Below, piece after piece: positions 9,032 to 17,712 of a stretch of DNA of 64,000 nucleotides. The position numbers were made by a program, and so were the translations under genes. Within the stretch, counting starts at the first letter, position 1, and each line of letters opens with the position of its first letter. A model generated the notes under the pieces. That model had not been told where the DNA came from. It saw only the letters and a program-made list of their open reading frames with translations, and ran no database searches. Origin of the DNA: Brachybacterium halotolerans (GTDB lineage Bacteria > Actinomycetota > Actinomycetes > Actinomycetales > Dermabacteraceae); contig NZ_JAEDAJ010000006.1 in NCBI RefSeq assembly GCF_016623465.1, forward strand, positions 124,001-188,000, given 5' to 3'.

Positions 9032-10036
9032 TCACGACTTCGCCGAGCGCGAGACGATCGCGCGGGCGAGTGCGTTGATGACGAAGGTGATGACGAAAAG
9101 GACCAGGCCGGTGAAGATCAGTCGGGCCATGACGTCGGGCGTGGCCTCGGCGCTCTGGGAGGCGATGTTCGCGGCGATCGTGTTGTGCTGCCCGACCTCG
9201 AGGATGTGCAGGGAGAACGTTGCCCCCGGGGAGAGCACCATGAGCACGGCCATGGTCTCTCCGAGCGCGCGTCCGAGACCGAGCATCGAGGCGGAGACGA
9301 CGCCCGAGCGCCCGAAGGGCAGCACCACGGCGCGGATCATCTCCCACCGGGTCGCGCCGAGCGCGAGGGCCGCCTCCTCCTGCAGCCGCGGGGTCTGCAG
9401 GAAGACCTCGCGCGAAACCGCGGTGATGATCGGCAGGATCATCACCGCGAGCACGATCGAGGCGGTCGCGAGGTTGCGCATCGGCGTGGAGGGGTCGCCG
9501 CCGAACAGCGGGAACCATCCCACGTACGTGTTGAGGAGCTCGTAGAGCGGCTGCATCTTCGGCACCAGCCACACGCCGCCCCAGAGGCCGAAGACGACCG
9601 AGGGCACGGCCGCCAGCAGATCGATCATGAAGCCGAGCGGGGTGGCCAGTCGCCGCGGCGCGAAGTGGGAGATGAACAGCGCGATCCCGATCGAGACGGG
9701 CACGGCCATGATGAGCGCGAGCAGCGCGGCGAAGACCGTGCCGAACACGAGCGGCGCGGCGAAGGACCAGAGCGAGATGGCGTCGGGCCCGCCGCCCAGC
9801 TCCTTGCTGTCGCGGATCGCGGGGATCGAGCGGACGGTCAGGAAGATCGCGACCAGCGCGAGGGTGACGAAGATGAGCAGTCCGGAGCCGACGCTCAGCC
9901 CGGTGAAGATCATGTCGCCGGGTCGCCGCTTGGAGCGGCGGCCGGCCACGGCCTTGGATCCGCCGGGCTCGGGGCTCTGCGCGGGGTCCTGCTCCGGTGC
10001 CGTGGACGCGGGGTCTGCGGCGGCGGGGGTGCTCAT
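9032..10036 (-). CDS. pstC: Phosphate ABC transporter permease
   Basis: A 334-residue inner-membrane permease with a Pro/Ala-rich N-terminal tail and six predicted membrane segments. The coupling motif EAALALGATRWEMIR followed by LGRALGETMAVLMV is typical of PstC and forms the contact with PstB. It pairs with PstA to make the phosphate channel. AGGAAGG lies upstream of the ATG. A long hairpin separates it from pstS. Confidence 0.95.
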   Translation of the reverse strand: MSTPAAADPASTAPEQDPAQSPEPGGSKAVAGRRSKRRPGDMIFTGLSVGSGLLIFVTLALVAIFLTVRSIPAIRDSKELGGGPDAISLWSFAAPLVFGTVFAALLALIMAVPVSIGIALFISHFAPRRLATPLGFMIDLLAAVPSVVFGLWGGVWLVPKMQPLYELLNTYVGWFPLFGGDPSTPMRNLATASIVLAVMILPIITAVSREVFLQTPRLQEEAALALGATRWEMIRAVVLPFGRSGVVSASMLGLGRALGETMAVLMVLSPGATFSLHILEVGQHNTIAANIASQSAEATPDVMARLIFTGLVLFVITFVINALARAIVSRSAKS

Positions 10037-10069
10037 GTGGCGCCTTCCTGTGGGCGGGCCGGTGAGAGG

Positions 10070-10137
10070 GCCGACGGCCGGGTGCGCCGCACGCGGGAGT
10101 CGTTCCCCGTGCGGCGCACCCGAGCGCCCGTCGGCCG
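10070..10137 (-). promoter_or_regulatory. Long hairpin between pstS and pstC
   Basis: GGGTGCGCCGCACG at 10080-10093 pairs with CGTGCGGCGCACCC at 10108-10121. An inner GGGA/TCCC and an outer GGCCGACGG/CCCGTCGGCC extend the stem on both sides. A stable hairpin just after pstS would partly end transcription or protect the pstS message, giving more binding protein than permease. The effect is inferred from position. Confidence 0.65.
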
Positions 10138-10160
10138 TGCGCTCATCGATCGGTCGGGAC

Positions 10161-11276
10161 TCAGCCCTTGGCCTTGATCTTCTCGATCGAGGCGGTGGCG
10201 TCCTTGGAGAGGGTGTCGGACAGCGGCGCGTTGCCGGCGACCTCGCCGGAGGCCTTCTGGCCCTCCGAGGAGACCACGTAGGAAGCGTAGGACTTCACGA
10301 GGTCAGCGGTCTCCTGGTCCTTGTAGGTGTCGCAGAGGGCCATGTAGGACACGAGGACCAGCGGGTAGGTCGAGGGATCGTCCAGGGTGCGATCCAGCTG
10401 GACGACGATGTCGCCGTCCTCGCGGTCCTTCTCGCGCGGGGAGTCCTCGACGGCCTTGGCGGCTGCCTCGGGCGAGTACTCGACGTACTCGTCGCCCACC
10501 TTGATCTTGGCGATGCCCAGGTTGCCGGCCTTCGAGGCGTCGGCGTAGCCGATGGTGCCGTCGCCGCCCTCGACCACGGAGATCAGACCGGAGGTGCCGT
10601 CACCGGACTGGCCGCCCTTGACGGGCCAGTCCTCGACCTCGCCGTGCTTCCACGCCTTGGGGGCGGTCTTCTCGAGGTACTGCGTGAAGTTCTCGGTGGT
10701 GCCGGAGGAGTCCGAGCGGTGCACCGGGGTGATCTTGGTCGACGGCAGGTCGGCGTCCGGGTTGTCCTTCTTGATCGCCGCGTCGTCCCAGGTGGTGATG
10801 TCGCCGGCGAAGATCCCGGCGATGGTCTCCGGGGAGAGCTGCAGGTCGTCGACGCCCTTGAGGTTGAAGACGACGGCGATCGGGGAGATGTAGATCGGCA
10901 CGTCGAAGGCCTTGCCGCCCTGGCAGGCGTCGGCCGACTGCTTGATCTCGTCCTTCGTGAGGGCGGCGTCCGTGCCGGCGAACTGGACGCCGGAGTTCAG
11001 GAACTGCTCGCGGCCCGCTCCGGAGCCGACGGAGTCGTAGGTCACCTGAGCATCGGGGTTCACAGCCTGGAAGCTCTGGGTCCAGGCGCTCTCGGCCGAC
11101 TCGGCGGAGGAGGCGCCGGCGCCAGCGAGCTTGCCGGAGACGCTGCCGGATGCGGCCGCGCCGCCCCCGTCCGACGCGGGTGTGCCGCCGTCGGAGCCGC
11201 CACAGGCGGACAGGGCGAGTGCGGCGGTGAGTCCGAGCGCGGCGAGAGGGGCGAGCGTGGTCTTGCGAACGATCAC
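10161..11276 (-). CDS. pstS: Phosphate ABC transporter substrate-binding lipoprotein
   Basis: A 371-residue secreted phosphate-binding lipoprotein. The N-terminus has a charged start (MIVRKTT), a hydrophobic core and the lipobox LSACGG, followed by a Gly/Ser/Ala-rich tether. The mature part has the PstS phosphate-contact motifs: SVGSGAGREQF, the FAGTDAALT loop and HRSDSSGTTENFTQYL. The open frame permits an ATG nine codons earlier, but the GTG at 11274-11276 has GGAAGGA about 6 nt upstream and gives a proper signal peptide. It is the first gene of pstSCAB and lies downstream of a PHO box. Confidence 0.95.
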   Translation of the reverse strand: MIVRKTTLAPLAALGLTAALALSACGGSDGGTPASDGGGAAASGSVSGKLAGAGASSAESAESAWTQSFQAVNPDAQVTYDSVGSGAGREQFLNSGVQFAGTDAALTKDEIKQSADACQGGKAFDVPIYISPIAVVFNLKGVDDLQLSPETIAGIFAGDITTWDDAAIKKDNPDADLPSTKITPVHRSDSSGTTENFTQYLEKTAPKAWKHGEVEDWPVKGGQSGDGTSGLISVVEGGDGTIGYADASKAGNLGIAKIKVGDEYVEYSPEAAAKAVEDSPREKDREDGDIVVQLDRTLDDPSTYPLVLVSYMALCDTYKDQETADLVKSYASYVVSSEGQKASGEVAGNAPLSDTLSKDATASIEKIKAKG

Positions 11277-11397
11277 TGCGATTCCTTCCGGGGCAGGGCC
11301 CACGAGTACGAGGAGCGCGCCTCAGGGTGACCGGGCGGGATACCCGGCGGGGGCGACATGCGCGACGCTAGGGAGCCGAGGTGTCCGCTCGCCCGCC

Positions 11398-11419
11398 GCC
11401 GTGTGAACGTCAGATGAAC
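11398..11419 (-). promoter_or_regulatory. PHO box (PhoP-type direct repeat) upstream of pstS
   Basis: On the minus strand two adjacent 11-bp units read GTTCATCTGAC (11409-11419) and GTTCACACGGC (11398-11408), matching the actinobacterial PhoP operator form of tandem GTTCA-headed 11-mers. A TAGCGT hexamer at 11365-11370 could be the -10 box. Binding by a PhoP-like regulator under phosphate limitation is inferred from the motif and the pst operon it precedes. Confidence 0.7.
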
Positions 11420-11546
11420 GGGCGGCGCACTCCCGCGCTCAGGCATCGGAAGCGCAGGTCAGGCTGCATATACAGGTGCATCACACCGAGGTCACGGTCC
11501 GGTCACAGCTCGGGCCGCGGCAGCGGCTCGGGGGTCCGGTATCGGG

Positions 11547-12341
11547 TCAGTAGGTCTCGGACGTGGACTCCGCCAGGGAGCCGAGCACGAACCCGCCGAC
11601 GACGAGGAGCAGGAGGAGGGTGCCGACGATCGAGATGATCAGACCCGCGATCGCGAACCCTCGCCCGCCGTGGGTGCTGTTCTCCCCCGTCGCCTGCATG
11701 CCGATGACGGAGAAGATGACGCCGAGCGGCGAGAGGGCGCCGCAGGCCACCACGAGGCCCACGAGGCCCAGGACGAAGCCGGCGATCGCCATCCCCGACG
11801 TCGGCCGAGGCGCGTACCCGGCGCCGTGCATCCCGCCGGGGTACGCCGTGGAGGCCTGGTACGACGGGTGGGAGGCGGGCTGGTAGGACGGCTGGTACGA
11901 GGGCTGGTGGCTCGGCGTCCCGTCGGGCCGGGGCGCCTGGTCCGGCGACCCGAAGGGCCCTCCCGAGGGGGCCGACGAGCCGGAGGCCGGGGCATAGGGA
12001 TCCGTCGGACCGTTTCCGCCGTTCGAGCCGTAGGGCTCCGTCGAGCCGTACGGATCGCTGGATCCGTACCCGGTGCTCGAGCCGTGCGGATCGCCCGACC
12101 CGTAGGAGGAACCTGATCCATAGGAGGAACCTGATCCATAGGAGGAATCCGGTCCGTAGGAGGAACTCGGTCCATACGGAGAGCCCGAACCGTAGGGGGC
12201 GCTCGAGCCGTACGGATCGCTCGAACCGAAGGAATCGCCGGCGCTGCTGGAATCACCCGCGCCGTAGGGCGACGGCGCGGAGCCCTGCGGGTCCTGGGGG
12301 CCGGGGGCGCTGAAGCCGCCGTAGCCGCTGCTGTCACTCAT
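11547..12341 (-). CDS. DUF4190 membrane protein with Tyr/Gly/Ser-rich N-terminus
   Basis: 264 residues. Roughly the first 140 are low-complexity, built of short YGS, SSYGSG and PYGS units. A Pro/Ser/Tyr/Gln-rich stretch (SYQPSYQPASHPSYQ) follows, then a C-terminal DUF4190 domain of two membrane helices: GMAIAGFVLGLVGL and, after GGRGFAIAG, LIISIVGTLLLLL. DUF4190 proteins are small actinobacterial envelope proteins of unknown function. GGAGG lies about 10 nt before the ATG. The DNA of the repeat region shows matching short tandem duplications. Confidence 0.8.
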   Translation of the reverse strand: MSDSSGYGGFSAPGPQDPQGSAPSPYGAGDSSSAGDSFGSSDPYGSSAPYGSGSPYGPSSSYGPDSSYGSGSSYGSGSSYGSGDPHGSSTGYGSSDPYGSTEPYGSNGGNGPTDPYAPASGSSAPSGGPFGSPDQAPRPDGTPSHQPSYQPSYQPASHPSYQASTAYPGGMHGAGYAPRPTSGMAIAGFVLGLVGLVVACGALSPLGVIFSVIGMQATGENSTHGGRGFAIAGLIISIVGTLLLLLVVGGFVLGSLAESTSETY

Positions 12342-12433
12342 CGGATCGTGTCCTCCTGCAGGGTCGTGTCGGGGCCCACCGCCCCACATGCTTCATTCTG
12401 CCGGGCGGCGCCTTCCACCCGCTGGTCCGCGGA

Positions 12434-12489
12434 CCGTCGGCCCATCGGCCCATCGGCCCGTCGGCCCGTCGGCCCGTCGGCCCGTCGGC
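12434..12489. repeat. Seven tandem copies of an 8-bp unit
   Basis: Seven consecutive octamers CC(G/A)TCGGC run from 12434 to 12489 in the gap after mutT1. Because 8 is not a multiple of 3 it is unlikely to be coding. The same core (CCCGTCGGC) recurs singly elsewhere in the window, for example near 10128, 14303 and 24667, so the array may have grown from a common genomic oligomer. Confidence 0.85.
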
Positions 12490-12523
12490 GGAGCATGCCG
12501 TCCGGACGGGCCCGGCCGCACGG

Positions 12524-13474
12524 TCACTCGATGCGCGGCTGGTGGCGCTCGACGGCGACGATCCGGCCGCCGGGCACCGCATGCACGATGAGCGCCTCGC
12601 CGGCGGAGAGATACGGGTCCGAGCGCGGGAGCTCGAGGGCGGCCTCGCGGCTCGCGAACTCGCGCACGGTGTCGATGACGGTGGGGAGCACGGGCCGGTG
12701 GGTGCACAGGATCGTGGGCCGCGCCTCGCGCAGCACGCGCTCGACGACCGCAGCGGTGCGCGAGGGCTCGGAGGCGTGCCCGGCCTCGGTGAGGGATTCC
12801 TTGGTGGAGATGTCCAGGCCGGAGAGCCGCGCGTACGGCTGGATCGTCGCCCGGCAGCGCTTCCAGGGGCTGGAGACCACGGAGTCCGGCGCGAAGGCGT
12901 CGATCATCGGCGGCAGGGCCTTGGCCTGCTTCTTCCCCTTCGAGTTCAGGGGTCGGCTCTTCTCGCCGTCGCGCCACTTCGAGCGGGAGACGGCCGCGGC
13001 ATGGCGCTGGATGATGATCGGCCGGGTGCGCGCGGTGTCCTCGGCGAGCTGCTCGGAGAGCGCGGTGAGGGTCACGCGGTCGGTCTGCCGGGTGAGCAGC
13101 TGCTCGGCCTCGGAGATCTGCACCCAGCGGGTCTCGTCGATCTCCTTGGGATTCTTCGGGCCGGGTCCGATGCGCGAGCGCACGGCCGCGGTCCAGTACT
13201 GGACGATCTTCGAGCGGCCGTCGGGCAGCAGGTAGACGGAGGCGGGCAGCGGACGGTGCAGCCGCACGCGGTACCCGGTCTCCTCCCCCACCTCGCGGAC
13301 GGCCGCGGCGGGGAACGTCTCCTTGGCCTCGAGCTTCCCCTTGGGGATCGACCAGTCGTCGTAGCGGGGGCGGTGCACGAGCAGCACCTGCACCGTGCCG
13401 TGCTTCTCGCGCCAGATCAGCGCGCCCGCCGCGAGCACGGCGGGCTGGGCGCCGGGGACTGCCAGCGTGCTCAT
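12524..13474 (-). CDS. mutT1: MutT1-like Nudix hydrolase / histidine phosphatase fusion
   Basis: 316 residues in two domains. The N-terminal Nudix domain carries the box GKLEAKETF...REVGEETGY around residues 46-68, with the EExGx metal ligands intact. The C-terminal histidine-phosphatase domain begins with the QRHAAA motif (catalytic RH) near residue 157 and has CTHRPVLP near 255. This architecture is that of mycobacterial MutT1, which degrades 8-oxo-dGTP and diadenosine polyphosphates. It overlaps mshD by 4 bp (ATGA), so the two are co-translated. Confidence 0.88.
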   Translation of the reverse strand: MSTLAVPGAQPAVLAAGALIWREKHGTVQVLLVHRPRYDDWSIPKGKLEAKETFPAAAVREVGEETGYRVRLHRPLPASVYLLPDGRSKIVQYWTAAVRSRIGPGPKNPKEIDETRWVQISEAEQLLTRQTDRVTLTALSEQLAEDTARTRPIIIQRHAAAVSRSKWRDGEKSRPLNSKGKKQAKALPPMIDAFAPDSVVSSPWKRCRATIQPYARLSGLDISTKESLTEAGHASEPSRTAAVVERVLREARPTILCTHRPVLPTVIDTVREFASREAALELPRSDPYLSAGEALIVHAVPGGRIVAVERHQPRIE

Positions 13475-14439
13475 GCGTCCGTCGCGTCCGACGAGCCGGC
13501 CCCGCGGCCCCGGCGGAACTGGAGATCGCGGCCGGAGACGTCGAAGCCCAGGTGCTCGTAGAGGCCGAGCGCAGGAGTGTTGTCCCCCTCGACGTAGAGC
13601 GTCGCTGCGCCGACGCCGTCCGCGGCGAGAGCGCGCAGGGCGCGATTGAGCAGGGCTCCGGCGACGCCCTGGCCTGCGGCGTCGGGGTCGGTGCCCACGG
13701 CGTAGATCTCCGCGTCGGGCGCGCTCCGGGGGTCCTCGGCCTCCTCGCGCTTGACCCAGACGAAGCCCAGCAGCTCGCCGTCGCGGCGGGCCACGTGGAG
13801 GTCATCGGCCCGGAACCAGGGCTGGGCCATGCGCTCGTCGAGGTCCGCGCGGGTCAGGCGGCCCTGCTCGGGATGGCCGGCGAAGGCGCGCGCGTTCACG
13901 CGCACCCAGGCGTCGGCGTCGCGCGCCGGATCGAAGGCATCCAGCGCGATCGCGGGATCGCGGGGCTCGCGCGCCGGGATCCCGGCGTCGCCGTCGGCAC
14001 CCTGTCCGAGCACGCGGCGCATCGTGAGCAGCTCGCGCACGGGCTCGAGACCGCGCTCGCGCAGGAAGGCGAGGGAGGCGTCGAGCGCTCCATGGGCCCA
14101 GATCCCGGCGTCGGGGCGACGTTCGAGGACCGCGTCCAGCAGCCGCGATCCCAGGCCGCGGCGGCGGACCTCGGGGTCCACGGCGCCCTGCGCGGTGCCG
14201 TCGGGCAGGACGGAGGCGTAGGCGAGGGCGCGCGCCGGGGCCGACGAGTCCGCTGAGCCCGGTGAGTCCGACGAGGAATCGGCGAGCAGCAGGTGCAGCG
14301 TCCCGTCGGCACGCTCGGCGTGCAGGGCGAACAGCGCGGCCTCGTCCAGCGCGGCGACGCCGTCGTGGGCGCGGGTCCGCTCGAGGAGGAGGTCGACCGC
14401 CGGGCGCTGCGCAGGGCGCAGCTCGTCCGTGACGATCAT
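13471..14439 (-). CDS. mshD: Mycothiol synthase
   Basis: A 322-residue tandem GNAT protein that would acetylate Cys-GlcN-Ins with acetyl-CoA to give mycothiol, the actinobacterial thiol buffer. The first, degenerate GNAT repeat has VDPEVRRRGLGSRLL; the second, active one has IYAVGTDPDAAGQGVAGALL, the acetyl-CoA pyrophosphate loop. LYVEGDNTPALGLYEHLGF near the C-terminus is a strong MshD signature. An AAGGA site lies upstream of the ATG at 14437-14439. It is co-transcribed with mutT1. Confidence 0.9.
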   Translation of the reverse strand: MIVTDELRPAQRPAVDLLLERTRAHDGVAALDEAALFALHAERADGTLHLLLADSSSDSPGSADSSAPARALAYASVLPDGTAQGAVDPEVRRRGLGSRLLDAVLERRPDAGIWAHGALDASLAFLRERGLEPVRELLTMRRVLGQGADGDAGIPAREPRDPAIALDAFDPARDADAWVRVNARAFAGHPEQGRLTRADLDERMAQPWFRADDLHVARRDGELLGFVWVKREEAEDPRSAPDAEIYAVGTDPDAAGQGVAGALLNRALRALAADGVGAATLYVEGDNTPALGLYEHLGFDVSGRDLQFRRGRGAGSSDATDA

Positions 14440-14684
14440 GCGGTGGGTGTCCTTATGGTCCGTGGCAGGGCTCCGCCGTCGGCGGCTCGTAGACTGCCAC
14501 TGTAGCGTTCCCCTGAGCGGTCCCGGGACGCCCGCCCTCGGCGCGGGAACCGGCGCCGAACCGGGAGTCCCGGAGGGCGCGCGGACCCGCGGACGACCGG
14601 CGACGAGCCGGCTCCGGACCACGGATCCGGACCAGGGCAGAACGAACGCGGACGACGACAGCGAGACGAGTGCGAGGTGGGCGG

Positions 14685-15434
14685 ATGACCGCATCGGAAC
14701 GGGCCCCTCTGGGAGCCGTCCTGGCGGTCCTGCTGAGCCTGGTGACGCTCACCGGCGGCGCCTCGGTCCCGCTGATGGCGGCACTGCTGTGCGTGCTCGC
14801 CCTGCTCGTGGGCATCGGCTGGCCGGACCTGCTCGAGCTCCCCAGCGCGCTCGGCTCGCGCATCGTCATCGTGGCCACGGGCATGCTCGCCGCCCTGCTC
14901 AGCGTGCGCACCGCGGAGACCGGGGAGCCGCTGTGGAGCGTCGTGGTCGCCTGCGCGCTCGGCATCTTCGGTGCCTTCGTCCACCAGATGCTCCGCCATA
15001 GCCGCGAGGAGCTCTCCGCCTCGCTCACCGGCACCGTGGGCGGTGTGATGCTCACCGGGATCTCCGCGACCTGGGTGGTCGCCCAGGCCGACGCCGCGAC
15101 CCCCGCCGAGGTGGGCCTGCTCGCCGCCTCCGGGGCCGGCCTCGCCGTGACGCTGCTCGTCACGGCCATCGGCCTGCCGCGCACGCCCCGGCTGATCCTC
15201 GCGATCGTGCTGGGTGCGGGCACCACCGCACTCATGATGCACGAGATATCCGCGATCGCCTGGCCGATCGCGCTGCTCGTGGGCGCGGTGCTCGCGGTGG
15301 GCGCGAGCGGCGTGCACCTGCTGCTGGGGTCGGTGCTCGCCGCACGAGAGCCCCTGCCCTCCCTCGCCGTCGCCGCCGGTCCCGTCGCCACGATCGGCGT
15401 CGTGGCGCTGCTCACCCAGCGTCTTCTGGGCTGA
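14685..15434 (+). CDS. Multi-pass membrane protein of unknown function
   Basis: A 249-residue, very hydrophobic protein with about seven or eight membrane segments. I recognise no catalytic motif. GAGGTGGG just before the ATG at 14685 supports this start over the in-frame GTG at 14670. It is divergent from mshD across a 245-bp gap. It could be a small permease or an envelope protein. Confidence 0.7.
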   Translation: MTASERAPLGAVLAVLLSLVTLTGGASVPLMAALLCVLALLVGIGWPDLLELPSALGSRIVIVATGMLAALLSVRTAETGEPLWSVVVACALGIFGAFVHQMLRHSREELSASLTGTVGGVMLTGISATWVVAQADAATPAEVGLLAASGAGLAVTLLVTAIGLPRTPRLILAIVLGAGTTALMMHEISAIAWPIALLVGAVLAVGASGVHLLLGSVLAAREPLPSLAVAAGPVATIGVVALLTQRLLG

Positions 15435-15545
15435 GGGGCCCCGCGGAGTCGCGGCTCCCCGCGCCGGTTCGCGCCGGGCTCCGGTGCGCGTGATCCTGTC
15501 CGTTGCACGGCCGTCCCGTCGGCCCGCTCGAGGCGCCGTGGCCGG

Positions 15546-15557
15546 TACAGTGTGAGC
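15546..15557 (+). promoter_or_regulatory. Leaderless -10 promoter element
   Basis: TACAGT (15546-15551) stands exactly 6 nt before the ATG at 15558. In actinobacteria a TANNNT box at this distance normally makes transcription start at or next to the initiation codon. It is also the main evidence that the 33-residue open frame after it is a gene. Confidence 0.6.
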
Positions 15558-15659
15558 ATGTCTGTTCTGTCCCTCGTGTTCACCGCTCTCGTCGGCGTCG
15601 TCGGGCTCGGCACCGCCGGATTCGCCGTCCTCGTGGTCACCCGCCTGTTCGGCCGCTGA
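15558..15659 (+). CDS. 33-residue single-pass membrane microprotein
   Basis: A very short frame encoding 33 residues, almost wholly hydrophobic (LVFTALVGVVGLGTAGFAVLVV) and ending in TRLFGR, i.e. one membrane helix with a basic tail. It has a leaderless -10 box 6 nt upstream and stops 4 bp before the FABP gene, so it probably heads that operon. No known family is recognised. It could instead be a short leader peptide. Confidence 0.55.
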   Translation: MSVLSLVFTALVGVVGLGTAGFAVLVVTRLFGR

Positions 15660-15663
15660 TCCG

Positions 15664-16305
15664 ATGCCGATCGTCCTGGATCAATCGCTTCCTGAGAGCC
15701 TCTTCCCGCTGGCCTGGCTCGTCGGCTCCTGGAACGGCGACGGCGCCGCCCAGCTCCCCGACGAGGACGGCGAGCTGATCGGCCGCCGCATCGAGCAGAA
15801 GCTCGTGACCTCCGCGAACGAGGACGGCACCCTGGTCTGGGTGATGTCGACCGACCTGGTCGACGCCCCTGCCCCGCTGCCGCCCACGAGCGCGTTCGTC
15901 GACCCCGAGAAGGTCCCGGAGCAGGAGGCCGGCACGGGCGAGCGCAGCCTGCTGGTGCGGGAGAAGGGCTTCTGGCGCGTCGGCGATCCTCTGCCCGGCC
16001 AGGACCTCGAGGCCGCCCGCGCCGCCAAGCCCGGCGATCCCGCCGGCGTCGTCTCGTACGGCGTCGAGCTCGTGATCTCCCGGGAGGACGGCGAGGAGAC
16101 CTGGGCCGGCGAGGTGCGCGGACCGCGCATCCAGCTGGGCCTGCGCACCTCCCCCACGGCCCGTGCCGCCGACGGCTCGATCGCCACGACCCGCATGTTC
16201 GGGCTCGTCGGCGGCCGTCTCATGTGGCTGTGGGAGCGCGCGACCGATCCCGCCGCGCCGAACGAGCTCTCCCCCTACCTCTCGGTCGAGCTCGACCGTG
16301 GCTGA
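15664..16305 (+). CDS. FABP family protein (nitrobindin-like)
   Basis: 213 residues with the beta-barrel signature of the DUF1794/THAP4-like heme-binding family: LAWLVGSWNGDG near the N-terminus, a central FWRV strand, and GGRLMWLWE near the C-terminus. Proteins of this fold bind ferric heme and may react with nitric oxide or peroxynitrite. An acidic/Pro-rich insert lies around residues 70-100. It overlaps the ygfZ-like gene, an arrangement common in actinobacteria. Confidence 0.83.
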   Translation: MPIVLDQSLPESLFPLAWLVGSWNGDGAAQLPDEDGELIGRRIEQKLVTSANEDGTLVWVMSTDLVDAPAPLPPTSAFVDPEKVPEQEAGTGERSLLVREKGFWRVGDPLPGQDLEAARAAKPGDPAGVVSYGVELVISREDGEETWAGEVRGPRIQLGLRTSPTARAADGSIATTRMFGLVGGRLMWLWERATDPAAPNELSPYLSVELDRG

Positions 16306-17548
16306 CGTGACCGACATGACCGAGCAGCCCGCTCCCCCGCCGCAGCCGATCCACCCGCCCCTGCTGACGGGATCCGGCGCCGTGCTCGCAGAGGACGGCC
16401 CCGACCGCGGCATGCCCGCCCACTACGGAGCCCCGCTGCGGGAGCAGCGCCGCCTCCTCTCGCGCCGCGCCGTCGTCGACCTCGGCGGCCACGAGATCCT
16501 CGAGCTCCGCGGGGCCGACGCCCGCAGCTGGCTCACCACGGTCACCTCGCAGGTCCTCACCGATGCCCCCGTGGGCGCCTCGCGCTCCCTCGCCGTCCTG
16601 AGCCCGCAGGGCCGGGTCGAGCACCTGGCCTCCGCCGCTGTCACCGGCGAGGACACGATCCTGCTGGTCACCGATCCTGGCTCCCGGGCGGGCCTACGCC
16701 GCTACCTCGAGATGATGCGCTTCGCCGCGCGCGTCGAGATCACGGACCGCGACGATCTGCGCCTGCTGGGCGGCCTCGCGCCCGCCGGGAACATCCTGGG
16801 TGCGGCGGCGCTCGGGCCGACGGGCCTCGATCTCCCCGATCCCGCCTTCGTGTGGACCGATCCGCACCCCGCGGTCGCCCCCGGCCACGTCGCCTACGGG
16901 CCCGATCCAGAGGACGGCACCGACTGGGTGCTCACCGCCTTCGACGCGGACGCCCTCGCAGCGCTCCCCTGGCGCGTCGAGCACCTCGCCGGCAGCGAGG
17001 CGGCCGAGGCCCTGCGCATCGCCTCCCACCGCGCGCGCCAGGCCACCGAGGTCGACGAGCGCAGCATCCCGCACGAGCTCGACCTGCTGCGCACCGCCGT
17101 CCACACGGCCAAGGGCTGCTACCGCGGTCAGGAGACCGTTGCCAAGGTGCTGAACCTGGGTCAGCCCCCGCGCCGACTCACGATGCTGCTGGTCGACGGC
17201 TCGCAGAACGTCATGCCCCGGCACGGCGATCCCGTGCGCCTGGGTGGCAGCGAGGGCAAGCTCGTGGGCACCGTGACCTCCGCGGCCACCCACGCGGACC
17301 TCGGCCCGATCGCCCTGGCCGTCCTCAAGCGCGCCGCCCCGCTCGACGCGCCCCTCGTCATCGGGTCCCGGATCAGCGCGGGCCCGTGGGATGACGGCGG
17401 CGAGGCCGACGGGGCTGACGGGGTCGACGGGGCTGACGGAATGGGGCCATCGGCCGAGGACGTCGAGATCACCTGGCTCGATGCGACGCAGGAGCCCGTC
17501 GTGATCACCCGCGAGCACGGCGAGAGGCCCCGCACGGCGCGACTCTGA
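16298..17548 (+). CDS. ygfZ: YgfZ/GcvT-family folate-binding protein
   Basis: About 416 residues. The diagnostic YgfZ motif KGCYRGQE (K-G-C-Y-x-G-Q-E) occurs near residue 276, containing the cysteine needed for Fe-S cluster work. YgfZ proteins use tetrahydrofolate to help assemble or repair Fe-S enzymes. A low-complexity GADG repeat near the C-terminus is unusual. The start is uncertain: GTG at 16298 overlaps the FABP gene by 8 bp, while GTG 16307 and ATG 16316 are close alternatives without a clear ribosome-binding site. Confidence 0.88.
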   Translation: MADVTDMTEQPAPPPQPIHPPLLTGSGAVLAEDGPDRGMPAHYGAPLREQRRLLSRRAVVDLGGHEILELRGADARSWLTTVTSQVLTDAPVGASRSLAVLSPQGRVEHLASAAVTGEDTILLVTDPGSRAGLRRYLEMMRFAARVEITDRDDLRLLGGLAPAGNILGAAALGPTGLDLPDPAFVWTDPHPAVAPGHVAYGPDPEDGTDWVLTAFDADALAALPWRVEHLAGSEAAEALRIASHRARQATEVDERSIPHELDLLRTAVHTAKGCYRGQETVAKVLNLGQPPRRLTMLLVDGSQNVMPRHGDPVRLGGSEGKLVGTVTSAATHADLGPIALAVLKRAAPLDAPLVIGSRISAGPWDDGGEADGADGVDGADGMGPSAEDVEITWLDATQEPVVITREHGERPRTARL

Positions 17549-17712
17549 GGCGCCGCGGCCCGGCGTTGCCCGCCCGCCGTAACCCGCCCGCCGTCACCCG
17601 GCCGCCGTCGCCCGCCCGCCGGTGCCCTGCCGCCGGCGTCCGGCGAGTCGTGGAGCGGCCGAGTCTGAGATCCGGGTGGTGGTCCCGATCCCCCACCTCC
17701 GGAGACGGCTTC

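Noticed and set aside
12434-12489. Short tandem array as a CRISPR
   Set aside because: The units are 8 bp with no spacers and no cas gene is in the window.
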